From Prevotella sp. UBA7764 (GTDB lineage Bacteria; Bacteroidota; Bacteroidia; Bacteroidales; Bacteroidaceae): 59,188 nucleotides of DNA. Numbering within the stretch: position 1 is the stretch's first letter; each line of letters opens with the position of its first letter. The stretch is from positions 1 to 59,188 of the forward strand of contig DLDU01000025.1 of assembly GCA_002481295.1 (NCBI GenBank), read 5' to 3'. Below are positions 52,449 through 59,188 of the stretch, one piece after another. Under the pieces are notes generated by a model. It made no database searches, was not told where the DNA came from, and saw nothing but the letters and a program-made list of their open reading frames with translations. The position numbers were made by a program, and so were the translations under genes.

Positions 52449-52568
52449 TTAGGCGCAGCCATAGGATCCGCCCTTCATCAGGGCATCTCCGTAAGCGTTC
52501 ATGCACTCCAAGTAATTCTCCCAAACTTTCTTCAAAGTCATCTTAATGTTATCCATAAACTTTTTCAT
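52449..52568 (-). CDS. 39-aa peptide with amphipathic N-terminus and GG-SYGCA tail
   Basis: The minus-strand ATG at 52568 is preceded by AAAGGGAAAAAG, a purine-rich ribosome site. The product begins MKKFMDNIKMTLKKVWENY, continues LECMNAYGDALMKGGSYGCA and stops at 52449 with TAA. It has 6 Lys, 4 Asp/Glu and two Cys. Residues 1-30 would form an amphipathic helix. The GG followed by SYGCA resembles a double-glycine export leader, yet leaves a core of only five residues. A promoter (52755-52786), a 186-nt leader and two strong hairpins frame it. No family is known to me. The function is unassigned: a pheromone-like, RiPP-like or regulatory small protein are possibilities. Confidence 0.6.
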   Translation of the reverse strand: MKKFMDNIKMTLKKVWENYLECMNAYGDALMKGGSYGCA

Positions 52569-52654
52569 CTTTTTCCCTTTCTTACTTTAAAAGGTTATAC
52601 ATCTGTTAACTAACTCTCATGTCGGGAGCCTCACGGTTCCCATTCTTCAATGTT

Positions 52655-52711
52655 GTTATCCTGTATCTTAATACCTGACCGATACCTACGTTATCCTGTA
52701 TCTTGATACCT
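52655..52711 (-). repeat. Duplicated 22-nt motif in the peptide gene's leader
   Basis: On the plus strand GTTATCCTGTATCTT(A/G)ATACCT is present at 52655-52676 and 52690-52711 with one mismatch. It lies between the promoter and the start codon of the 39-codon gene. A GGGAGCC/GGTTCCC hairpin occurs at 52624-52641. Confidence 0.75.
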
Positions 52712-52754
52712 TGTTTATCTTAAACCTTTATATTGTTTTCATCTTTTGACACTG

Positions 52755-52786
52755 CAAAGTTACGACCATTTCCCCATACTGGCAAC
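52755..52786 (-). promoter_or_regulatory. Promoter of the 39-codon peptide gene
   Basis: On the minus strand TAACTTTG (52762-52755) fits TAnnTTTG exactly, and GTTG (52786-52783) lies 20 nt upstream, a one-base variant of the -33 TTTG. It would give a leader of about 180 nt. The 52787-52950 stretch shows nothing else. Confidence 0.65.
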
Positions 52787-52950
52787 TTAAAAGTGTAAAA
52801 AATCACTTTTTGTGGGCGCATTTTGACGTGGGTCAAAAGTTGTCAGTCGATTGCTTGATACAAGTCAAATGTTGTCAGCACACTCTTTGCTGTATTGACG
52901 AGATTTGTTCTGTTTGTAACATAAATGCAATAAAAGCTTATCTGTTTTTC

Positions 52951-53829
52951 CTATTTCTCTGTTTTCTCTTCTCTTGAGAGCACCAAGAGGATGACGGCGA
53001 AGAGGATGAGGACGATACCGATGGCAAGGCGCAGCGTGAAGCTTTCGCCAAAGATGCACACGCCGATGCACACGGCGGTGACAGGTTCTACGGCTCCCAT
53101 GATGGCGGTCGGCGTGCTGCCAATATGCTCAATGGCAATGTTGATGAAGTAGAGGCTTAGCACGGTGGGAAGCAGGGCAAGCTGCAGGGCCGACGCCCAT
53201 TCCAACGGTGTACGCAGCGGTTCGAGAGGCTCACCTATAAATAAGGTGTAGACGAGCAGGGCAAGGAGGCCGAAGAAGACGATCCAGAAGGTGAACTTCA
53301 CGGGCGAGAGCTTCGTGTGGGTTTGATTGACGCCGATGATGTAGAAGGCGTAGAGCAGTGAGGAGAGGATGACGAGCGTCACGCCGACCGTGCTGAGCGT
53401 CACGGCGCCTTTGCCATGATAGAGTAGGGCAATGCCGCAAACCGCCATGAGGATGCACAGCGTGGTGCTCCATGTCAGGTGCTCGTGGTAAAAGACGACC
53501 ATCAGCACGGCCACCATAATGGGATAGCTGAAGAGAATCGTGCTCGCCACACCGGCATCCATATAGCGGAAACTCAGATAGAGCGTGGCGGAGGACATCG
53601 ACATCAGCGTGCCGAGGATGGCCAGACGGATGGCTGTGCCCCACTTGATGGTCAGCGACTCACGTTTGGCAACCATCCAGATGAGGAACATCAGGGTAGC
53701 GAAGGCATACCGGTAGACGAGTACCGACGAGGGATTCATCCCGTCGGCATAGAGTTGCAGGGTGCCCAGGGGGTTGGTACCGTAGAAGATGGCGGCTAAG
53801 AGAGCTGCCGCAAAGCCTTTTAGTTTCAT
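52951..53829 (-). CDS. EamA-family (DMT superfamily) transporter
   Basis: 292 residues from the ATG at 53829 (MKLKGFAAALLAAIFYGTNP). The longer frame to 53973 adds no conserved sequence. Ten hydrophobic segments and two internally homologous EamA halves are visible: 'LLAAIFYGTNPLGTLQLYAD', 'SSVLVYRYAFATLMFLIWMV', then 'IGSTPTAIMGAVEPVTAVCI' near the C-terminus, which is the usual 'la....l.PvfaallG' motif. The substrate is unknown; the family exports small metabolites. It is an isolated gene. Confidence 0.85.
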   Translation of the reverse strand: MKLKGFAAALLAAIFYGTNPLGTLQLYADGMNPSSVLVYRYAFATLMFLIWMVAKRESLTIKWGTAIRLAILGTLMSMSSATLYLSFRYMDAGVASTILFSYPIMVAVLMVVFYHEHLTWSTTLCILMAVCGIALLYHGKGAVTLSTVGVTLVILSSLLYAFYIIGVNQTHTKLSPVKFTFWIVFFGLLALLVYTLFIGEPLEPLRTPLEWASALQLALLPTVLSLYFINIAIEHIGSTPTAIMGAVEPVTAVCIGVCIFGESFTLRLAIGIVLILFAVILLVLSREEKTEK

Positions 53830-53977
53830 TGCTGAATGATGAATGGTGAATAGAGAGGGCAACACAGTGGGGGGGATAAGGCACTGCGAGAGGGCCGCTG
53901 CACAACAGCGGCATACCGAACCGAGCGAACTCGACGAAACAAGGGATGAACGCCCTATGACCCCTTGAAGCATTTTG

Positions 53978-54016
53978 CTCCCCTCTCCTTGGGAGAGGGG
54001 TCGGGGGGTGAGGCCT
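53978..54016 (-). repeat. GC-rich palindromic intergenic repeat, copy 3
   Basis: On the minus strand this reads GAGGCCTCACCCCCCGA then the CCCCTCTCC/GGAGAGGGG hairpin. It directly abuts the hemW stop codon. Confidence 0.85.
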
Positions 54017-55147
54017 CTATACGTGCATCAGGTCGCTCATGATCGTGTTGCTCAGCAGGATGCCTTGGCGGGTGAGGTGGAGGTGATGGCCGATGATGGC
54101 CAGCATATTCTTGTCGAGGTAAGGCTGGGCTTGGGTGAGGAGATAGAAGCGATAGGGAGGCGAGAGCCTGTCGATGTCGAGGCCTTCCCGTGTGCGCAAG
54201 GCCGTGGTGATGAGGTCGTCGTAGTGAGTACTCTCGTCGATGGGCTCCTCGGTATAGGGCAGCTGCCCTGCCTCGATGGCCGTGATGTACTGCTTGAGAT
54301 CGGCGACCGCCCAATGGCGGGAATGGCCGTCGTAGCTGTGGGCCGCCGCGCCGAGTCCGATATATGGGATGTCGTGCCAGTAGCTGCTGTTGTGGCGGCT
54401 GCGATAGGACGAAGGGCGGTGCAGAGCCTTGTCATCGTCTGACAGTTTGGCAAAGTTGCTGATCTCGTAGTGCTCATAGCCTGCCGTCGCGAGGCGGTCG
54501 ATGAGCGTGTCGTACATCTTGATGCTCAGTTCCTCATCGATCTCGCTGACCTTACCCTGTTCCAGCATACGGTAGAGTGGTGTGCCCTCCTCGTACATCA
54601 GTCCGTAGGCAGAGAGATGCTCAGGCTGTAGTCGCAAGGCGTGTTCAATGTCGTGTTGCCAGTCTTCCATGGTCTCATTCGGGAAGCCAAACATCAGGTC
54701 GAGGCTGATGTTGCGGATGCCGTCGGCGCGCAGTATGTCGAATGCGCGGTTTACCTCCTCTGCGGTATGGCGGCGATGGAGCAGTCGCAGACGGTCTTCG
54801 TCGAAAGTCTGGGCACCCATGCTCACGCGGTTGACAGGCAGGTCGCGGAACATCGAGGGAGAGATGTCATCGGGATTGCACTCTATCGTCACCTCCGCGT
54901 CACTGGCTACGGGGTACACCTTATATATATAGGTAAACAGCCGGAGCAGGTTGTTGTGGCTCAGCTGGCTGGGCGTGCCGCCACCGAGATAGATCGTCTC
55001 TATAGGCGGATGGGTCTTTTGCAGACTGATCTCACGGCATAGTGCATCGACATATCGCGACCTCAATTCCAGCATTGTCGTGGAGTAGAAGCCGCAGTAG
55101 ATGCACCGCGAGGCACAGAAAGGAATGTGAATATATAGTCCCGCCAT
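54017..55147 (-). CDS. hemW: HemW, radical-SAM heme chaperone-like (coproporphyrinogen oxidase-like)
   Basis: 376 residues. The radical-SAM cluster motif is 'FCASRCIYCGFYSTT' (CxxxCxxC). It is followed by 'YLGGGTPSQLS', 'TIECNPDDISPSMFRDLPVN', 'RVSMGAQTFDEDRLRLLHRRH', 'NISLDLMFGFPNETMEDWQH' and 'HLSAYGLMYEEGTPLYR'. The C-terminal HemN domain has 'YEHYEISNFAKLSDDDKALH' and 'IGLGAAAHSYDG'. HemW of this type lacks the extra N-terminal cysteine of true HemN and is thought to act in heme insertion rather than heme synthesis. A -7-like TAATTTTG lies at 55174-55181 (minus). Confidence 0.88.
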   Translation of the reverse strand: MAGLYIHIPFCASRCIYCGFYSTTMLELRSRYVDALCREISLQKTHPPIETIYLGGGTPSQLSHNNLLRLFTYIYKVYPVASDAEVTIECNPDDISPSMFRDLPVNRVSMGAQTFDEDRLRLLHRRHTAEEVNRAFDILRADGIRNISLDLMFGFPNETMEDWQHDIEHALRLQPEHLSAYGLMYEEGTPLYRMLEQGKVSEIDEELSIKMYDTLIDRLATAGYEHYEISNFAKLSDDDKALHRPSSYRSRHNSSYWHDIPYIGLGAAAHSYDGHSRHWAVADLKQYITAIEAGQLPYTEEPIDESTHYDDLITTALRTREGLDIDRLSPPYRFYLLTQAQPYLDKNMLAIIGHHLHLTRQGILLSNTIMSDLMHV

Positions 55148-55221
55148 GATACTCTATTGGTTATTTACGACTGCAAAATTACTAATAAGTTTTAAAAAAC
55201 AGCCCTTAAATGGTATTTTGA

Positions 55222-55253
55222 TTTGCAACCTATTGTTTTTTTTCCTATCTTTA
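55222..55253 (+). promoter_or_regulatory. Promoter of fusA2
   Basis: TTTG (55222-55225), 20-nt spacer, TATCTTTA (55246-55253; last base differs from TAnnTTTG). It leaves a 70-nt leader. Confidence 0.65.
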
Positions 55254-55326
55254 ACCACGAATAAGCGGGACAAGCCCCGTTTACCTTGACCGAAACATAT
55301 ATCTAACAACTTTAAACCCTTTTGAT

Positions 55327-57486
55327 ATGAGAGTATATCAGACAGAAGAGATCAAGAACATTGCCCTGCTGGGCAGTGCGGGAAGCGGCAAGACCACCCT
55401 TGCCGAGAGTATGCTTTATGAAGCCGGCGTCATCAAGCGGCGTGGTACAGTGGAAGGGAAGAACACTGTGAGCGATTACTTCCCTGTAGAGCTTGAGTAT
55501 GGTTACTCCGTCTTCCCCACCGTGTTTCATGTGGAATGGAACAATAAGAAACTCAATATCATCGACTGCCCGGGTAGTGACGACTTCATCGGCGGAGCCA
55601 TCACTTCGCTCAATGTCACTGACCAGGCCGTGATCCTCATCAACGGACAGTTTGGTCCGGAGGTGGGCACACAAAACAACTTCCGTTATACCGAAAAGCT
55701 GAAGAAGCCCGTCATCTTCCTGATTAACCAGCTCGACTCAGACAAGTGCGACTATGACAACATCATCGAGCAGATGAAGGACATCTACGGCGGCAAGTGC
55801 GTGGAGATCCAGTATCCATTGGAGACGGGTCCAAACTTCCACAGCCTGATCGATGTACTCATCATGAAGAAACTCTCTTGGGGACCCGATGGCGGTGAGC
55901 CCAAGCGTGAGGAGATTCCTGCTGAGGAAATGGATAAGGCCATGGAACTGCACAAAGCTCTTGTCGAGGCTGCTGCCGAGAATGACGACCAGCTTATGGA
56001 GAAGTTCTTCGACACTGAGACGCTGACCGAGGACGAGATGCGAGAGGGGATCCGTAAGGGACTCGTCACACGCAGCATCTTCCCCGTGTTCTGCGTCGAC
56101 GCTCATAAGGATATGGGTGTACAGCGACTGATGGAATTCCTTGGCAATGTGGTGCCGTTTGTCAGCGAGATGCCGAAGGTGCGCAACACACGTGGCGAAG
56201 AGGTGACACCCGACAGCAATGGTCCCGAGAGCCTCTACTTCTTCAAGAGCGGCATGGAACCGCATATCGGCGAGGTGTCTTACTTCAAGGTGATGAGTGG
56301 AAGTGTCAAGCCGGGCGATGATCTCTTCAATGCCGACCGTGGATCCAAGGAGCGTATGGGACAGATCTATGTCTGTGCCGGCGCCAACCGCATCCCTGTG
56401 GATCAGCTCAACGCCGGTGACATCGGCTGTACCGTGAAGCTGAAAGATGTGAAGACCGGCAACACGCTCGATGGTAAGGGTACCGAAGAGCGTTTTGACT
56501 TCATCAAGTATCCTAACCCGAAGTACAGCCGTGCCGTCAAAGCCAACAACCCGCAAGATACCGAGAAGATGATGGCTGCCCTGTTGAAGATGCGCCAGGA
56601 AGACCCGACATGGGTGGTGGAGCAGAGCAAAGAACTCCGGCAGACCATCGTGCATGGACAGGGTGAGTTCCACCTGCGCACGCTGAAATGGCGCTTGGAG
56701 AACAATGAGAAGATACCTGTGACTTTTGAAGAGCCGAAGATTCCGTATCGTGAGACGATCACCAAGAAGGCAAAGGCTGAATACCGTCATAAGAAACAGA
56801 GCGGTGGTGCCGGACAGTTTGGTGAGGTGCATCTCATCGTGGAGCCTTATGCTGAGGGTATGCCTGATCCTGTGAGCTATAACTTTGGCGGGCAGGAGTT
56901 CAAGATGAATATCAAGCAGAAGGAAGAGCGCGACCTGCCATGGGGCGGAAAGCTGGTATTTATCAACTCCGTTGTCGGTGGTGCCATCGACTTGCGTTTC
57001 ATGCCTGCTATCCTCAAAGGTGTGATGGATTGTATGGAACACGGACCATTGACCGGCAGCTATGCGCGCGACGTGCGTGTGGTGGTCTATGATGGTAAGA
57101 TGCATCCGGTCGACTCCAATGAGCTCAGCTTCACATTGGCTGCGCGTCATGCATTCTCTATGGCTTTCAAGGAGGCCGGTCCAAAGATTCTGGAGCCGAT
57201 CTATGATCTCGAGGTTTATGTGCCGAGCGACTACATGGGTGATGTGATGAGCGACCTGCAAGGCCGTCGTGCCATCATCATGGGTATGGATGCTGAGGCA
57301 GGCTATCAGAAACTCAGTGCCAAGATACCTTTGAAGGAACTGTCGAACTATAGTGTGGCACTCAGCTCACTGACTGGTGGCCGCGCCAGCTTCACCACGA
57401 AGTTCGCAAGCTACGAGCTCGTGCCGAACGACATCCAGCAGAAGCTCATTGCCGCTCATGAGGCAGAGGCTACCGCTGAGGAATAG
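55327..57486 (+). CDS. fusA2: EF-G2-type elongation factor G paralogue
   Basis: 719 residues, the full EF-G domain set: G domain with P-loop 'LGSAGSGKTTLAESM' (GSAGSGKT 16-23), domain II, then domains III-V ending 'LSSLTGGRASFTTKFASYE'. The G3 motif reads 'DCPGSDDF' (80-87): Ser84 sits where EF-G has the catalytic His (DTPGHVDF). This matches the Bacteroides EF-G2 class (BT_2167 in B. thetaiotaomicron), which is reported to lack GTPase activity and help translation under starvation. It is a separate gene with its own promoter and terminator, unlinked to rpsL/rpsG/tuf here, which supports the paralogue assignment. Confidence 0.9.
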   Translation: MRVYQTEEIKNIALLGSAGSGKTTLAESMLYEAGVIKRRGTVEGKNTVSDYFPVELEYGYSVFPTVFHVEWNNKKLNIIDCPGSDDFIGGAITSLNVTDQAVILINGQFGPEVGTQNNFRYTEKLKKPVIFLINQLDSDKCDYDNIIEQMKDIYGGKCVEIQYPLETGPNFHSLIDVLIMKKLSWGPDGGEPKREEIPAEEMDKAMELHKALVEAAAENDDQLMEKFFDTETLTEDEMREGIRKGLVTRSIFPVFCVDAHKDMGVQRLMEFLGNVVPFVSEMPKVRNTRGEEVTPDSNGPESLYFFKSGMEPHIGEVSYFKVMSGSVKPGDDLFNADRGSKERMGQIYVCAGANRIPVDQLNAGDIGCTVKLKDVKTGNTLDGKGTEERFDFIKYPNPKYSRAVKANNPQDTEKMMAALLKMRQEDPTWVVEQSKELRQTIVHGQGEFHLRTLKWRLENNEKIPVTFEEPKIPYRETITKKAKAEYRHKKQSGGAGQFGEVHLIVEPYAEGMPDPVSYNFGGQEFKMNIKQKEERDLPWGGKLVFINSVVGGAIDLRFMPAILKGVMDCMEHGPLTGSYARDVRVVVYDGKMHPVDSNELSFTLAARHAFSMAFKEAGPKILEPIYDLEVYVPSDYMGDVMSDLQGRRAIIMGMDAEAGYQKLSAKIPLKELSNYSVALSSLTGGRASFTTKFASYELVPNDIQQKLIAAHEAEATAEE

Positions 57487-57524
57487 TCTATTTTTTCCAT
57501 TTGAAGTTAATATACAAGAGAGAG

Positions 57525-57555
57525 GGTCCCAAGCCGTTGATGGCCTGGGCCTTTT
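57525..57555 (+). terminator. Terminator after fusA2
   Basis: GGTCCCAAGCC pairs imperfectly with GGCCTGGGCC and is followed by TTTT, 39 nt past the stop. Confidence 0.65.
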
Positions 57556-57716
57556 CGCGTGACCGATGCTAACCTTTTATACCTATATCAATACCATATT
57601 CAATAGGTTCTCTTCTTAGTTTATGAGCAAAGGCAGGGAACACTTCACATCGATAGACCTATTTCTCCTAATAAAGTTGAATTAGGGATGGCAACAAACA
57701 AAAGAAAACACATGGA

Positions 57717-57748
57717 ATTGCAGAATTCAGAATTTTGCATTACCTTTG
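57717..57748 (+). promoter_or_regulatory. Promoter of the NDH-2 gene
   Basis: ATTG (57717-57720; one base from TTTG), 20-nt spacer, TACCTTTG (57741-57748), 84 nt before the ATG. The 57556-57716 stretch holds no recognisable feature. Confidence 0.65.
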
Positions 57749-57832
57749 TAACAACAATCAAAAGAGGGTAAGCTGTATCGCAGGAAATGCGCAGAACGCA
57801 AATCCTCTAATCGTAACTACATATATATCATA

Positions 57833-59188
57833 ATGAGTGTCAATATCAATAGAAACGGTCAGAAGCGAGTAGTCATCGTTGGTGGCGGCTTAGGAGGCCT
57901 GCGGCTTGCCAATCAACTCAAAGACAGCAACCTGCAAGTAGTACTCATCGACAAGAACAACTACCATCAGTTTCCCCCACTGATCTATCAGGTGGCTTCG
58001 GCCGGACTGGCTCCCAGTTCCATCTCCTTCCCCTTCCGACAGATCTTCCGCAAGCGAAAGAACTTCTATTTCCGCATGGCTGAAGCCCGTGCGGTGTTCC
58101 CCGATAAGAAGATCCTACAGACTTCTATTGGCAAGATCGACTACGACTATCTTGTCTTCGCGGCAGGAGCTACGACCAACTTCTTTGGCAACAAGAACGT
58201 GGAAGAGTGGTCTATTCCCATGCGCACACTGTCCGAGGCCATGGGGCTGCGCAATGCACTGCTCTCAAACTTGGAGCGTGCACTGACCTGCGCCACGGAG
58301 GAAGAGCGACAGGAACTGCTCAACGTCGTCATCGTAGGCGGTGGTGCTACCGGTGTGGAGATTGCCGGCGCCATCTCGGAGATGAAGCGCTATGTCATCC
58401 CCTACGATTATCCCGACATGGACGCATCGCACATGCACATCTATCTGCTTGAAGCCGGAGACCGTCTCTTGGCAGGTATGTCGCAAGAAGCATCGGAAAA
58501 GGCTCTCGAATATTTAAGAGGTATGGGCGTCGACGTGCAGTTCGGCAAGATGGTAACGGACTACCGCGACTATCGTATCATCATCAAGGACGGCACATCG
58601 ATCGCCACACGCACCTTCCTATGGGTGTCCGGTATCCGTGCACAACCCATCACGGGCATCGAAGGCGACAAGCTCGGACGTGGCTTCCGCATTCTTGTCG
58701 ATGGCTGCAACCGTGTGCGTGGCTACGACAACATCTTTGCCATCGGCGACCAGTGCCTGATGATTGCCGATCCCGCCTATCCCAAAGGCCATCCGCAGTT
58801 GGCGCAGGTAGCTATCCAGCAGGCTACCCAACTCGCCGAAAACCTCAAAAGACTGTCTCACCACGACACGGACCTCAAGCCCTTCCACTACAACGACCTT
58901 GGCTCAATGGCCACCGTTGGCCGCAACAAGGCTGTCGCCGACCTGGGCAAGGTACGCACACAGGGCTTCATGGCATGGGTGCTATGGCTCATCGTTCACC
59001 TTCGCTCCATCTTAGGTGTGCGCAACAAGCTGATGGTGATGCTCAGTTGGGCATGGCAATACTTCAGTTACAACGTCTCTATCCGCACGATCGTCTATGC
59101 CACCAAGCCCAAGATGATCCGCGAACGCATCAAGCGAGAGCAGACGACGCACCTGGGAGAGGATCTAAAGCCTCACCCCCAGCCCCTC
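57833..59188 (+). CDS. ndh: Type II NADH dehydrogenase (NDH-2), 3'-truncated by window edge
   Basis: The frame is open from ATG 57833 to the last base (452 codons). Two Rossmann motifs are clear: FAD 'VVIVGGGLGGLRLANQL' (about 14-30) and NAD(P)H 'VVIVGGGATGVEIAGAISEM' (about 167-186). 'LVFAAGATTNFFG', 'LWVSGIRAQPI' and 'NIFAIGDQCLM' complete the fold, and 'HPQLAQVAIQQATQLAENLK' is typical of NDH-2. A C-terminal amphipathic region ('WLIVHLRSILGVRNKLMVML') attaches it to the membrane. It feeds NADH electrons to the quinone pool without pumping. The final visible codons (KPHPQPL) come from a REP-like repeat, so the true end may lie just beyond, or the stop has been lost. Confidence 0.92.
   Translation, partial: MSVNINRNGQKRVVIVGGGLGGLRLANQLKDSNLQVVLIDKNNYHQFPPLIYQVASAGLAPSSISFPFRQIFRKRKNFYFRMAEARAVFPDKKILQTSIGKIDYDYLVFAAGATTNFFGNKNVEEWSIPMRTLSEAMGLRNALLSNLERALTCATEEERQELLNVVIVGGGATGVEIAGAISEMKRYVIPYDYPDMDASHMHIYLLEAGDRLLAGMSQEASEKALEYLRGMGVDVQFGKMVTDYRDYRIIIKDGTSIATRTFLWVSGIRAQPITGIEGDKLGRGFRILVDGCNRVRGYDNIFAIGDQCLMIADPAYPKGHPQLAQVAIQQATQLAENLKRLSHHDTDLKPFHYNDLGSMATVGRNKAVADLGKVRTQGFMAWVLWLIVHLRSILGVRNKLMVMLSWAWQYFSYNVSIRTIVYATKPKMIRERIKREQTTHLGEDLKPHPQPL
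59168..59188 (+). repeat. GC-rich palindromic intergenic repeat, copy 4 (partial)
   Basis: AAGCCTCACCCCCAGCCCCT, the first half of the same repeat, lies in frame with the end of the NDH-2 gene. The hairpin half would fall outside the window. Confidence 0.75.

Overview
The window looks like chromosomal DNA of a Bacteroidales bacterium, most likely Prevotellaceae. Supporting signs are family-specific genes: MurF-Alr fusion, serine palmitoyltransferase, PorX and PorW of the type IX secretion system, TamL next to TamB, an EF-G2 paralogue, a fimbrillin relative, and DUF4199/DUF6452/DUF6048-type proteins. Many genes are also preceded by the Bacteroidota promoter signature (TTTG, 19-20 nt, TAnnTTTG). 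Genus-level assignment is inference; no rRNA is present.

Layout. 1-2.6 kb: end of a SIMPL-domain protein, a 72-aa protein and an IS5-superfamily insertion sequence with terminal inverted repeats. 2.7-5.2 kb: a divergent pair of lipid genes (diacylglycerol/sphingoid kinase-like and serine palmitoyltransferase). 5.2-7.3 kb: a gene-poor kilobase with palindromes, a promoter and an ACA-rich stretch, then a frameshifted fimbrillin-like gene. 7.6-15 kb: a small SLT-type lytic enzyme, an SGNH-fold protein that has lost its catalytic residues, glutamine synthetase, MurF-Alr, a membrane-anchored alpha/beta hydrolase and a small lipoprotein. 15-20 kb: sppA, lpxK, pnp and thiL, with a 116-nt lpxK/pnp overlap and a 33-bp tandem repeat before thiL.

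20-34 kb, minus strand: a LytTR/histidine-kinase pair, then a tightly packed run (M43 protease, aroA, a CxxC membrane protein, porW, porX, queG, nagB, and a degenerate NagB domain fused to an LmbE deacetylase). 34.3-35.1 kb: tRNA-Pro(GGG), tRNA-Lys(TTT), a terminator, 12-bp repeats and a possible integrase remnant. 35-45 kb, plus strand: a very large secreted TldD-type protein built as a tandem duplication, a histidine phosphatase, DUF4199 plus GT2, a lipoprotein/outer-membrane pair, apbE and a Crp/Fnr regulator. 45-55 kb, minus strand: tamL-tamB, a previously unannotated 39-codon peptide gene with a structured leader and two strong hairpins, an EamA transporter and hemW. 55-59 kb, plus strand: fusA2, which lacks the GTPase histidine, and an NDH-2 gene that runs off the end.

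Recurring themes: envelope biogenesis (LPS, peptidoglycan, sphingolipid, TamL/TamB, T9SS); paralogues that have lost catalytic residues (SGNH protein, NagB domain, second TldD half, EF-G2); and several intergenic repeat families. One of these families, the GGAGAGGGG hairpin, sits directly 3' of stop codons in the same orientation relative to the gene at all four places it occurs.
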